A DNA stretch of 64,000 nucleotides, from assembly GCA_036620675.1 (NCBI GenBank), contig JAZHEE010000021.1. One strand, given 5' to 3'. This stretch comes from Jejubacter sp036620675 (GTDB lineage Bacteria; Pseudomonadota; Gammaproteobacteria; Enterobacterales; Enterobacteriaceae). The notes beneath the pieces were generated by a model. That model did no database searches. It saw nothing but the letters and a program-made list of their open reading frames with translations, and was not told the origin of the DNA. Shown one piece after another: positions 16,025 through 24,295 of this stretch (position 1 is its first letter; every line of letters starts with the position of its first letter). A program made the translations under genes and the position numbers.

Positions 16025-16693
16025 GTGGCCCGAAAAAGAAAATTTGCGCTTACCGTTTGCGCGCTGTTCCTGGGCAGCGCCCTGGTGGCTCCTGCCCAGG
16101 CTGCGGGACACAGCCACCAGACGACACAGCACAAGGCTCGCCCCCATAAGTCAGGTACCCGTCATAAGCCGGCGCTGCGCACCAGCAAACGCCACGCCAG
16201 CGCCCGCAGTAATAAACACACCGCTCAGCGAAAAAACCGCGCTCACGCCACAGACGCCTCAATAGCCAGCGCTCACAGAGCCAGAATCGAAAAGGCCCGC
16301 AAACTGGCAATGAGTAAATTAATGAATCAGTTGGGAAAACCCTATCACTGGGGAGGAAGTTCGCCGCGTACCGGTTTTGATTGCAGCGGTCTGGTCTGGT
16401 ATGCCTATAAAGATCTGGTCAATATCCGCATCCCCCGCACCGCCAACGAAATGTATCACCTGCGCGACGCAGCACCGGTGAATCGCGGCGAGCTACAGCG
16501 CGGCGATCTGGTTTTCTTCCGCATTCGCGGCCGCGGCGCCGCCGATCACGTAGGGGTCTATGTGGGAAATGGCAAGTTTATCCAGTCGCCGCGCACCGGG
16601 CGCGATATCCAGATAACCTCTCTGAGTGACGACTACTGGCAGCGCCACTACATTGGCGCCCGCCGGGTTATGACCCCGAACACTCTGCGCTAA
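16025..16693 (+). CDS. mepH: Murein DD-endopeptidase MepH
   Basis: 222-residue secreted NlpC/P60 peptidase that cuts D-Ala-mDAP crosslinks in peptidoglycan. It has a signal peptide (to about residue 27), a Lys/Arg/His-rich linker, and the catalytic domain with the nucleophile in TGFDCSGLVWYAY, the histidine in ADHVGVYVGNGKF and the tail RRVMTPNTLR. The start is GTG with AGGAAG upstream. The basic linker is about 50 residues shorter than in E. coli MepH (271). In E. coli sodB follows; here the next gene is ydhP. Confidence 0.93.
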   Translation: MARKRKFALTVCALFLGSALVAPAQAAGHSHQTTQHKARPHKSGTRHKPALRTSKRHASARSNKHTAQRKNRAHATDASIASAHRARIEKARKLAMSKLMNQLGKPYHWGGSSPRTGFDCSGLVWYAYKDLVNIRIPRTANEMYHLRDAAPVNRGELQRGDLVFFRIRGRGAADHVGVYVGNGKFIQSPRTGRDIQITSLSDDYWQRHYIGARRVMTPNTLR

Positions 16694-16703
16694 CGCGTGG
16701 ATT

Positions 16704-16733
16704 CGCCCCCTGGGTTCAAGGGGGCGTCGTTTT
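16704..16733 (+). terminator. mepH terminator
   Basis: Stem CGCCCCC/GGGGGCG, extendable by a T-A pair, followed by TCGTTTT. It lies between the convergent mepH and ydhP genes. Confidence 0.7.
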
Positions 16734-16735
16734 CA

Positions 16736-17908
16736 TTACTCGGCATCCACGGCCAGCGTCCGCTCCGACGTCTTACGCGACGAAAACAGCACCAGTAGTA
16801 GTCCCAGTGCGGCGATAATGCCGCCCATCACCGGAACAAAGCCGTATCCCAGCCCACCGGAGATTACCGCACCGCCCGCCGCCGCGCCCAGCGCGTTACC
16901 GAGGTTAAAAGCACCAATATTGACCGACGAAGAGAGCCCCGGCGCTTCATGGGCTACGCGCATCACCCGCATCTGCAGCGGCGGAACCACGGCAAAGGTT
17001 GCCGCGCCCCAAACTACCATGGCGATAGCGGCGCCGACCTCGCTGCGCGCAAGCCAGGGTATCGCCACCATAATCACGGTCAACAGCAGCAGAAAACCTT
17101 TCAGAGTACCGTTAACCGAACGGTCAGCGCAGCGGCCGCCCAGATAGTTACCCAGCGAAAATCCCAGCCCCACCAGCACCAACATCCCGGTAGTGAAACC
17201 CGGTGATGCGTGAGTCACGCGCTGAAGTACCGGTGCGATATAGGTATAAAGGGTAAACATCGCCCCTGCGCCCAGAACCGTGGTCAGCAGCGCCATTAAT
17301 ACCTGAGGACGCATCAGTACTCCCAGCTCGCGCTTCACGTCCGGACGAGCCCCAGCGCCGCCCGCAGGCAGTGACAGCCACAGGCTCAGCATCGCGATCG
17401 CGCCCAGACCGGCGGTGGCAAGGAAGGACATACGCCAGCCGATGGCGCTGCCCAGCCAGGTCGCAGCTGGCACGCCGCCGATGTTAGCGATAGTCAGTCC
17501 CATAAACATAGTGGCTACCGCGCTGGCCTGCTTCTCTTTGGGTACCAGGCTCGCCGCCACTACCGATCCCAGTCCAAAGAAAGCGCCGTGGTTAAGGCTG
17601 GTGATAATGCGGGAAAGCAGAAGCATGCCATAATTCGGCGCCAGCGCTGACAGCAGGTTGCCGACAATAAAGATTCCCATCAGAAACAGCAGCGCACTGC
17701 GTCTGGCACGATGCGATAGCAGTAGCGTCATCAGCGGCGCGCCAACCATTACGCCAATTGCGTAAGCGCTAATCAGCATACCGGCCACGGGAATGGAAAC
17801 CCCTACGCCATCGGCGATCACCGGTAATAAGCCCATAGGGGAAAATTCTGTTGTTCCTATACCAAATGCCCCGATGGCCAGCGCCAGTAAGGGGAAATTG
17901 ACTTTCAT
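16736..17908 (-). CDS. ydhP: MFS transporter YdhP
   Basis: 390-residue major facilitator of the DHA1 drug:H+ antiporter group with 12 predicted hydrophobic helices and the loop 2-3 type motif near residue 70 (APLMTLLLSHRARRSALL). The E. coli homologue YdhP is of uncertain substrate. Start 17908 (MKVNFPLLALA) matches the family; an upstream in-frame Met adds 13 unsupported codons. Confidence 0.9.
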   Translation of the reverse strand: MKVNFPLLALAIGAFGIGTTEFSPMGLLPVIADGVGVSIPVAGMLISAYAIGVMVGAPLMTLLLSHRARRSALLFLMGIFIVGNLLSALAPNYGMLLLSRIITSLNHGAFFGLGSVVAASLVPKEKQASAVATMFMGLTIANIGGVPAATWLGSAIGWRMSFLATAGLGAIAMLSLWLSLPAGGAGARPDVKRELGVLMRPQVLMALLTTVLGAGAMFTLYTYIAPVLQRVTHASPGFTTGMLVLVGLGFSLGNYLGGRCADRSVNGTLKGFLLLLTVIMVAIPWLARSEVGAAIAMVVWGAATFAVVPPLQMRVMRVAHEAPGLSSSVNIGAFNLGNALGAAAGGAVISGGLGYGFVPVMGGIIAALGLLLVLFSSRKTSERTLAVDAE

Positions 17909-18062
17909 TGTTATTTCTCCGGTAAATTCGGGAGACAGCTTCCGCAAGGGCGGAACTCACTGCTTCCGGATATCGTCAGGCGGAGAATAATGACAGTCTG
18001 AAGGGAAAAGTTAAAGTCGTGTTAAAAGCAAAAGGCTGTTGCGCAAATGGCAATAATAGAAA

Positions 18063-18094
18063 GGCCCGGATACGCAACAGGGCGCATCCGGGCC
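18063..18094. repeat. REP-like hairpin downstream of ynhF
   Basis: Imperfect palindrome GGCCCGGATACGC/GGCGCATCCGGGCC around the loop AACAG, resembling REP/BIME units of enterobacteria. It lies just after ynhF and before ydhP on the minus strand and may stabilise or end the ynhF transcript. Confidence 0.5.
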
Positions 18095-18099
18095 GGAGA

Positions 18100-18189
18100 T
18101 TAATGCAGTACGGCGGTCAGGGCGCCGCCAACAATCACGCCAAGGGCGATAATGGTGGTGATCAGCGAGTATTTCAGATCGGTACTCAT
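18100..18189 (-). CDS. ynhF: Small membrane protein YnhF
   Basis: 29-residue protein MSTDLKYSL..., with a single hydrophobic helix and the tail TAVLH. It differs by only a few conservative changes from E. coli YnhF, a cytochrome bd-I accessory-type small inner membrane protein also called CydH. AGGAGA stands ahead of the ATG. Same position as in E. coli, between ydhP and purR. Confidence 0.92.
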   Translation of the reverse strand: MSTDLKYSLITTIIALGVIVGGALTAVLH

Positions 18190-18428
18190 GCGTTTCTCCT
18201 GCTCCTTTTCCATATTTAGTGTAAGGACTGATTCATTTTCCCACAAACGGCTCTGAAAATCCTGCATCAAGTGGCTTTATATGCAGATTTCCTCTTCCAC
18301 TTTTGGCGAAGATAGGACAAAATCCCCGGCTAACTTGTTTATGCGCCGTCCGGTTATGCCCTCCTCCCGTTTAATGTCGCCTCCCCGACATACCCGCAGC
18401 CCGAAAAGTTGCGCCCCGGGATAAGTCC

Positions 18429-18444
18429 AGGCAAACGATTAACC
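18429..18444. promoter_or_regulatory. PUR box (PurR autoregulatory operator)
   Basis: AGGCAAACGATTAACC matches the PurR operator pattern ANGCAANCGNTTNCNT at all but two fixed positions. It lies 45 bases upstream of purR, as does the known autoregulatory operator in E. coli. The rest of the 299-base interval from 18190 holds a purine-poor leader without other clear signals. Confidence 0.7.
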
Positions 18445-18488
18445 GGCCGGTATTCAGGAACCCAGGAAATGGCCGGGAGTGACGACTG

Positions 18489-19514
18489 ATGGCAACAATT
18501 AAAGATGTGGCAAAGCGGGCAAACGTCTCCACCACGACGGTGTCACATGTCATTAATAAAACCCGCTTTGTCGCGGAAGAGACCCGTAATGCGGTATGGG
18601 CCGCCATCAAAGAGCTACATTACTCACCCAGCGCCGTAGCCCGCAGCCTGAAAGTGAATAACACCAGGACCATCGGGCTGTTGGCCACCAGCAGTGAAGC
18701 CCCCTACTTTGCGGAAATTATCGAGGCCATAGAGAAAAACTGTTTTGATACGGGCTACACCCTGGTACTGGGCAACGCCTGGAACAACCAGGAAAAGCAA
18801 CGCGCCTACCTGTCGATGATGGCCCAGAAGCGCGTTGACGGCCTGCTGGTGATGTGTTCGGAATATCCGGAGCCGCTGCTGGAGATGCTCGAAGAGTACC
18901 GCCACATTCCGATGGTGGTGATGGACTGGGGCGAAGCGAAAGCCGATTTCACCGACTCGGTGATCGACAATGCCTTCGAAGGGGGTTACATGGCGGGACG
19001 CTATCTGATTGAACGCGGCCATCGCGATATCGGCGCGATCCCCGGCTCGCCGCACCGCAATACTGGCGCTGGCCGTCTGGCAGGCTTTAAAAAGGCGCTG
19101 GAAGAAGCGCGCATCAGACTGAACGAAAAATGGGTGGTTCAGGGCGACTTCGAGCCGGAATCCGGCTACCGCGCCATGCAGCAGATTCTGTCCGCGCCGC
19201 AGCGCCCCACGGCGGTATTCTGCGGCGGCGATGTAATGGCGATGGGCGCCCTGTGCGCCGCCGACGAAATGGGCCTGCGGGTTCCTCAGGATATTTCGAT
19301 TATCGGTTATGACAATGTGCGCAACTCCCGTTACTTCACACCAGCGCTGACCACCATCCACCAGCCCAAGGATTCTCTGGGAGAAACGGCTTTTAATATG
19401 CTTATCGACCGTATCGTCAATAAGCGCGAGCAGTCCCGCACTCTGGAAGTTCACCCACGCCTGATTGAACGCCGCTCGGTGGCCGATGGCCCGTTCCGCG
19501 ACTATCGGCGCTAA
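18489..19514 (+). CDS. purR: Purine repressor PurR
   Basis: 341-residue LacI-family repressor of purine nucleotide synthesis, activated by hypoxanthine or guanine. The helix-turn-helix ATIKDVAKRANVSTTTVSHV and the hinge helix HYSPSAVARSLKVN are intact, followed by the periplasmic-binding-protein-like corepressor domain. Length equals E. coli PurR (341). A PUR box precedes it. Confidence 0.97.
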   Translation: MATIKDVAKRANVSTTTVSHVINKTRFVAEETRNAVWAAIKELHYSPSAVARSLKVNNTRTIGLLATSSEAPYFAEIIEAIEKNCFDTGYTLVLGNAWNNQEKQRAYLSMMAQKRVDGLLVMCSEYPEPLLEMLEEYRHIPMVVMDWGEAKADFTDSVIDNAFEGGYMAGRYLIERGHRDIGAIPGSPHRNTGAGRLAGFKKALEEARIRLNEKWVVQGDFEPESGYRAMQQILSAPQRPTAVFCGGDVMAMGALCAADEMGLRVPQDISIIGYDNVRNSRYFTPALTTIHQPKDSLGETAFNMLIDRIVNKREQSRTLEVHPRLIERRSVADGPFRDYRR

Positions 19515-19520
19515 CGCCAG

Positions 19521-19542
19521 GGAGCCCGCTCAGTCGGGCTCC
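19521..19542. terminator. purR/punR convergent terminator hairpin
   Basis: Perfect stem GGAGCCCG/CGGGCTCC with a six-base loop right after purR; CTTCAG follows, so no strong T run. It overlaps the last codons of the convergent punR gene. Confidence 0.45.
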
Positions 19543-20441
19543 TTCAGCCATTCCGCATTCAGCGTTTCGCTATCCCCCAGATAATCCAGCAGCCAGACCA
19601 GCACCGGCGACGCTTCATTCTGACGCCAGCTCAGACAGCAGGCGGCATCCGGAAAACGGTTTTCCAGGGTCAGCGCCGTCCAGCGACCACTTTTTATCCG
19701 AGGTTGCGCAATATGGGCCGGCACCATACCGACACACAACCCGGCATCCAGACACTCTTTTGCACTCTCCCAGTCCGGTACCACCATGCGGCGCTGGTTA
19801 TCCAGTAGCCAGGTGGTACGCTTAGGCAGCGAACGCGAAGTATCCTCCAGCACCAGCGAAGGCCAGCGCCGCAGCCGTTCGTCATCCAGCGGTCCCCTCT
19901 CTTCTGCCAGCGGATGACTGGCCGCCACCACGCAATGCCAGCGCAGCATCCCCATATCCCGAAACGCGTAACGCCCCCCAACAGGCACCGCCCGGGTAGC
20001 GCCGATCGCCAGCTCCACGCGCCCGTCTTCCAGCGCATCCCACACGCCGTTAAACACTTCACGGGAAACCAGCAGCTCCACATCGGGAAAATGGCGATAG
20101 AAATCCAGCACCAGCTGGCGGATACGCGCCGGTTTGACGATGTTATCCACGGCGATGGAAAACTGACCGCGCCAGCCGTTGGCTATCTGCTGACAGCGCT
20201 GGCGAGTGGCGAGCATTTTTTTGATAACTTCTCGCCCCTCGCGCAGAAAAAAGGCCCCGGCCTCCGTCAGTTCAACATCGCGGTGGCGGCGCACGAACAG
20301 CGGTACCGCCAGCCATGTCTCTAACTGACGCACGGTATAGCTGACCGCCGAAGGCACCCGATGCAGCTCCTGAGCCGCCGAACTAAAGCTGCCGTTACGA
20401 GCAACGGCATCTACCACTTCCAGTGAGTATTCTGACCACAT
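19530..20441 (-). CDS. punR: LysR-type regulator PunR (YdhB)
   Basis: 303-residue LysR-family regulator with N-terminal helix-turn-helix (SFSSAAQELHRVPSAVSYTVRQLE) and a periplasmic-binding-like effector domain. In E. coli PunR activates the adjacent purine transporter gene punC in response to purine nucleosides. Start 20441 (MWSEYSLEVVDAV) matches E. coli; an ATG nine codons upstream is unlikely. Divergent from punC across about 120 bases that should hold its operator. Confidence 0.93.
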   Translation of the reverse strand: MWSEYSLEVVDAVARNGSFSSAAQELHRVPSAVSYTVRQLETWLAVPLFVRRHRDVELTEAGAFFLREGREVIKKMLATRQRCQQIANGWRGQFSIAVDNIVKPARIRQLVLDFYRHFPDVELLVSREVFNGVWDALEDGRVELAIGATRAVPVGGRYAFRDMGMLRWHCVVAASHPLAEERGPLDDERLRRWPSLVLEDTSRSLPKRTTWLLDNQRRMVVPDWESAKECLDAGLCVGMVPAHIAQPRIKSGRWTALTLENRFPDAACCLSWRQNEASPVLVWLLDYLGDSETLNAEWLKEPD

Positions 20442-20560
20442 ATCTGCCTGCAAAAAATTTGAATGCAACAGGCAAATATTAGCGTTTCACAAGCGATAGC
20501 GCACTCCTTACACTGCACCCATTGTTTGTGTATCACCAGAAAAAGCGTTAGAGAAAAATC

Positions 20561-21751
20561 ATGCGATCTGGAAAAGGATTTATGGCCTGGCTGGCCGGGC
20601 TGAGCGTTATCGGCTTTCTGGCCACCGATATGTACCTGCCGGCATTTTCCGCCATGCAGCACAGTCTGAACGCCGCGCCTGGCGCGATAAGCGCCAGCCT
20701 GAGCCTGTTTCTGGCCGGTTTCGCCCTGGCCCAGTTGGTCTGGGGGCCGCTGTCGGATCGCTTCGGCCGCCGCCCGATACTGCTGGCAGGGCTGACGCTG
20801 TTCGCTCTCGGCTGTCTGGGAATGCTGTGGGTGAAGAGCGCGGCGCTGATGCTGACGCTGCGCTTTATTCAGGCGGTTGGCGTCTGTGCCGCCACCGTCA
20901 GCTGGCAGGCGCTGGTGGCCGACCGCTATCCGGGGCCCCAGGCAAAACGGGTTTTCGCCACTATTATGCCGCTGGTGGCGCTTTCCCCGGCTCTGGCGCC
21001 GCTACTGGGCAGCTGGCTGCTGGTGCACTTCGAATGGCAGGCTATCTTCCTTGCGCTGTTTATCATCACTCTGCTGCTGATGGCTCCCGCCCTGCGTCTG
21101 CCTCCGCATTTTCCTGCGCCATCTGAGGGCACACAGGCACCGAAAACCGGGTTTGTGACGCTGCTGCGCAGTCGCGGCTACCGCGGCAACGTGCTGATTT
21201 ACGCGGCCTGTTCCGCCAGTTTCTTCGCCTGGCTTACCGGCTCGCCGTTTCTGCTGCGCGATCTGGGCTACGGCCCCGGCGCCACCGGGCTGAGCTACGT
21301 GCCCCAGACTATCGCTTTTCTGGCAGGCGGCTACGGCTGTCGCAGCGCGCTATCCCGCTGGAGCGGCGAGCAACTGTTACCGTGGCTGCTGAGTCTCTTT
21401 GCGCTGAGCGTACTGGCGACCTGGGGCGTAGCGCTTTCCGGCCATGCGACCCTGACGCTGCTGCTAATCCCCTTCTGCATAATGGCGCTGGCTAACGGCG
21501 CAATCTACCCCATCGTCGTTTCCGCGGCCCTGCTGCCATTTCCGGGCGATGCCGGACGTGCCGCCGCGTTGCAGAATACGCTGCAGCTCGGGCTTTGTTT
21601 TCTGGCCAGTTTGCTGGTTTCATGGGGAGTGGAACAGCCGCTGATTACCACCACCGGCGTAATGGTTGCTACCGTAGTACTGGCGCTACTGGGCTACCTG
21701 ATGCAGCGCGCACCGCAGCAACAGTGGCGCCCATCACGCCAGGGAAAATAA
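20561..21751 (+). CDS. punC: Purine nucleoside MFS transporter PunC (YdhC)
   Basis: 396-residue Bcr/CflA-type major facilitator with 12 hydrophobic segments and the motif DRFGRRPILLAG at the 2-3 loop. E. coli PunC imports adenosine and related purine nucleosides. Context with punR and purR supports a purine role. The C-terminus is basic (QRAPQQQWRPSRQGK). Confidence 0.9.
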   Translation: MRSGKGFMAWLAGLSVIGFLATDMYLPAFSAMQHSLNAAPGAISASLSLFLAGFALAQLVWGPLSDRFGRRPILLAGLTLFALGCLGMLWVKSAALMLTLRFIQAVGVCAATVSWQALVADRYPGPQAKRVFATIMPLVALSPALAPLLGSWLLVHFEWQAIFLALFIITLLLMAPALRLPPHFPAPSEGTQAPKTGFVTLLRSRGYRGNVLIYAACSASFFAWLTGSPFLLRDLGYGPGATGLSYVPQTIAFLAGGYGCRSALSRWSGEQLLPWLLSLFALSVLATWGVALSGHATLTLLLIPFCIMALANGAIYPIVVSAALLPFPGDAGRAAALQNTLQLGLCFLASLLVSWGVEQPLITTTGVMVATVVLALLGYLMQRAPQQQWRPSRQGK

Positions 21752-21800
21752 CGGGATAAATAATGCTATTCCCATCTAATTAGGGCACTAACAATTTTTA

Positions 21801-21829
21801 TTGAATCACTTTTATCAGAGGCATATACT
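21801..21829 (+). promoter_or_regulatory. Distal cfa promoter
   Basis: TTGAAT-N17-TATACT is a good sigma70 match. It would start transcription near 21836 and give a leader of roughly 225 bases, in line with the long cfa leader of E. coli. Confidence 0.65.
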
Positions 21830-21868
21830 GAAAACAGCTCTGGATATATATCATAAATATTAGGTAGT

Positions 21869-21893
21869 AACGGGAGCGCCCTGCTCCCGTTTT
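21869..21893 (+). terminator. Terminator-like hairpin in the cfa leader
   Basis: Nine-bp stem AACGGGAGC/GCTCCCGTT followed by TTT. It may be the punC terminator, but it lies downstream of the distal cfa promoter, so it could also attenuate the long cfa transcript. Confidence 0.55.
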
Positions 21894-21904
21894 CTGTTAT
21901 TTGA

Positions 21905-21920
21905 GGGTCTTACAAGGAAG
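21905..21920 (+). promoter_or_regulatory. Probable RydC sRNA pairing site in the cfa leader
   Basis: GGGTCTTACAAGGAAG is nearly complementary, with one bulge, to the 5' end of the Hfq-dependent sRNA RydC (recalled as CUUCCGAUGUAGACCC). RydC stabilises the long cfa mRNA in enterobacteria. The rydC gene itself is not in this window. Confidence 0.5.
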
Positions 21921-22062
21921 ACTTCTCCTTCTTTATTCACGTCGGTAATCGGACGCTCGGATTTTCCGTGAGAATTCTCACAAGGCCAAAATAGCGACTA
22001 CGCTTTTTCTGATAGCGTAAAAGCTGTAATGGACCCGATCGCAATCAGGTGATGGAGAAACT

Positions 22063-23211
22063 ATGAGTTCATCGTGTATAGAAGAAACCAGCGTCACTGA
22101 CAGCGAGTGGTATCGCATCGCCAGTGAGATGCTCGGACGGGCCAGCATCAATATAAATGGCACCGCACCGGGCGATATTCAGGTTAAGAATCCCAACTTC
22201 TTCAAGCGTGTATTACAGGAAGGTTCGCTGGGGCTGGGCGAAAGTTACATGGACGGCTGGTGGGAATGCGACAGGCTCGATATCTTTTTTACCAAAGTTC
22301 TGCGCGCTGGCCTGGAAAATCAACTGCCGCACCACCTTAAGGATACGTTGCGCATCGCCGCCGCCCGTCTGGTCAACCTGCAAAGCAAGAAGCGGGCGTG
22401 GATCGTCGGCAAAGAGCATTACGACCTCGGTAACGACCTGTTTAGCCGAATGCTGGATCCCTGGATGCAGTACTCCTGCGGCTACTGGAAAGAGGCTGAC
22501 AACCTGGTGGATGCCCAACAGGCCAAGCTGAAGATGATCTGCGAAAAGCTACAGCTCGCTCCCGGCATGAAACTGCTGGATATCGGCTGCGGCTGGGGTG
22601 GCCTGTCTGAATTCGCCGCCCGTCATTACGGCGTCTCTGTGACCGGGGTAACGATCTCCGCCGAACAGCAAAAGATGGCTCAGGCCCGCTGTGAAGGGCT
22701 GGATGTCACCATTCTGCTCCAGGATTATCGCGATCTCGACCAGGGTTTCGACCGCATTGTCTCAGTGGGCATGTTCGAACACGTCGGGCCGAAGAACTAC
22801 GATACTTACTTTTCAGTGGTCGATCGCAATCTGAAGCCGGATGGTCTGTTTCTGCTGCATACTATCGGCTCCAACAAAACCGACCATAACGTCGATCCCT
22901 GGATCAATAAATACATCTTCCCCAACGGTTGCCTGCCATCGGTTCGGCATATCGCCGAAGCGAGCGAAGGTCGACTGGTCATGGAAGACTGGCACAATTT
23001 CGGGGCCGACTACGATAAGACGCTGATGGCCTGGTTCGAGCGATTCCAGGCGGCCTGGCCGGAGATCGCCAGCAACTACAGTGAACGCTTTAAGAGAATG
23101 TTCAGCTATTACCTGAACGCCTGCGCCGGCGCCTTCCGCGCCCGCGACATTCAGCTATGGCAGGTAATGTTCAGCCGAGGCATTGAAAACGGCCTGCGAG
23201 TCCCCCGCTAA
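22063..23211 (+). CDS. cfa: Cyclopropane-fatty-acyl-phospholipid synthase
   Basis: 382-residue SAM-dependent methyltransferase that adds a methylene bridge to unsaturated acyl chains of membrane phospholipids, mainly on entry to stationary phase and in acid. The SAM motif LDIGCGWGGLSEFAA lies near residue 172; the bicarbonate/active-site segment GMFEHVGPKNYDTYF and the N-terminal lipid-binding domain are intact. Length equals E. coli Cfa (382). Confidence 0.97.
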   Translation: MSSSCIEETSVTDSEWYRIASEMLGRASININGTAPGDIQVKNPNFFKRVLQEGSLGLGESYMDGWWECDRLDIFFTKVLRAGLENQLPHHLKDTLRIAAARLVNLQSKKRAWIVGKEHYDLGNDLFSRMLDPWMQYSCGYWKEADNLVDAQQAKLKMICEKLQLAPGMKLLDIGCGWGGLSEFAARHYGVSVTGVTISAEQQKMAQARCEGLDVTILLQDYRDLDQGFDRIVSVGMFEHVGPKNYDTYFSVVDRNLKPDGLFLLHTIGSNKTDHNVDPWINKYIFPNGCLPSVRHIAEASEGRLVMEDWHNFGADYDKTLMAWFERFQAAWPEIASNYSERFKRMFSYYLNACAGAFRARDIQLWQVMFSRGIENGLRVPR

Positions 23212-23244
23212 AAAAAGCCCCCGGCAATAGCCGGGGGCTTTTTT
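23211..23244. terminator. Bidirectional cfa/ribE terminator
   Basis: Perfect nine-bp stem GCCCCCGGC/GCCGGGGGC with loop AATA, flanked by an A run and a T run, between the convergent cfa and ribE genes. Confidence 0.9.
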
Positions 23245-23257
23245 ATCTACGGCAGAA

Positions 23258-23908
23258 TCAGGCCTGTTGCGCCGGCTCTGCGGCATTTTCGATGGCTGCT
23301 TCGCGGGTCGCCATAACCCGCTCGACGGTATCGATAATGGCCTGGGTTTGCGGGTCGATTTCAATATTAATGCTGTCGCCCAGCTTTTTCTCCCCCAGGG
23401 TGGTGCGCTGCAGGGTTTCCGGAATCAGGTGCACGCAAAAACGGCTGCTGGTCACTTCGCCAACCGTCAGACTGATACCATCAATGCCAATGAACCCCTT
23501 ATGCAGAATATATTTCATCAGGGTGCGATCCAGGGGTTTGAACCATATCTGACGGTTATTTTCCGAAGTCAGCACTTTTACGATTTCCGCCGTGGTAATA
23601 ATATGGCCGGACATCAGATGGCCGCCGATTTCATCGCCGAATTTCGCGGCCCGCTCCAGATTGACTTTATCTCCCACCTGTAGCTGTCCCAGATTGGTCA
23701 AACGCAATGTCTCTTTCATCAGGTCAAAACTGACCCGCGCGCCGTCAATCGCGGTCACGGTCAGACAGCAGCCGTTATTAGCGACCGATGCGCCGGTTTC
23801 AAGCCCCGGCAGTAACGCTTCCGGCAGCTCAACCACATGGGTGCGAAAATTGTCCTTTTCTTCGATGGACACCACCTGACCGGTGCCCTGCACAATACCA
23901 GTAAACAT
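23258..23908 (-). CDS. ribE: Riboflavin synthase alpha chain
   Basis: 216-residue enzyme (also called RibC in E. coli) that dismutates two 6,7-dimethyl-8-ribityllumazine into riboflavin. Two homologous lumazine-binding barrels are visible: N-terminal MFTGIVQGTGQVVSIEE... and a second from about residue 98 with GHIITTAEIVKV and GFIGIDGISLTV. Tail is Ala/Glu-rich. No FMN riboswitch is apparent upstream. Confidence 0.96.
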   Translation of the reverse strand: MFTGIVQGTGQVVSIEEKDNFRTHVVELPEALLPGLETGASVANNGCCLTVTAIDGARVSFDLMKETLRLTNLGQLQVGDKVNLERAAKFGDEIGGHLMSGHIITTAEIVKVLTSENNRQIWFKPLDRTLMKYILHKGFIGIDGISLTVGEVTSSRFCVHLIPETLQRTTLGEKKLGDSINIEIDPQTQAIIDTVERVMATREAAIENAAEPAQQA

Positions 23909-24295
23909 ATTTCACTCCAGATACGCCGTGCGGCAAACACGGGCCGCGTCCCGCAATTATACATGAGCAGGCAGGCCGCTATGGCACAGAAGACCATCAC
24001 CATAGCAGTTGGCAATAAAGGTTGCCAGATATCAACAATAACCCGCTACTATTTCGCTGACTTAACGGCCAACAGCAGCTACAATATCCGGCTAAATTCC
24101 CGCATTTTTTCTGGCTGCCTATCACAGGCGGCCTTTTTGTCTCTCTATCCCCTCAATAATTCGAGTTGCAGGAAGGTGGCAAGAGAGCGAATCTCCGGGA
24201 GCATAGAGACTATGCGACCAGGGCAAGTGAACGCAGCCAACGCGCCGGCGGCTCGAAGAATGACGGGTATACACAACAATAATACAGGTGTTTCC
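23909..24295. other. ribE-mdtK divergent intergenic region
   Basis: 387 bases. It must contain both divergent promoters; the right half is occupied by the second palindromic repeat (24146-24270), which ends only 25 bases before the mdtK start. I see no riboswitch or small gene. Confidence 0.55.
24146..24270. repeat. Palindromic intergenic repeat, copy 2
   Basis: About 125 bases with the same organisation as 2462-2588: left end ATAATTCGAGTTGCAGG, shared internal stretch GAGCGAATC, and right end GGCTCGAAGAATGACGGGTAT. The copies differ at many positions, so the element is old or variable. It lies in the 5' region of mdtK and would be transcribed as a hairpin if the promoter is upstream. Confidence 0.75.

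Larger units (their letters stand above)
21752..22062. other. punC-cfa intergenic region (cfa long leader)
   Basis: 311 bases. It holds a sigma70-type promoter, a terminator-like hairpin and a probable sRNA pairing site, described separately, and a purine-rich ribosome binding site (GGAGAA) before cfa. A second, nearer cfa promoter (sigma S-dependent in E. coli) may exist, but I cannot place it with confidence. Confidence 0.6.

Noticed and set aside
23837..24295. N-terminal extension of mdtK of about 153 codons
   Set aside because: Crosses the promoter region and the palindromic repeat; the family starts at the GTG at 24296.
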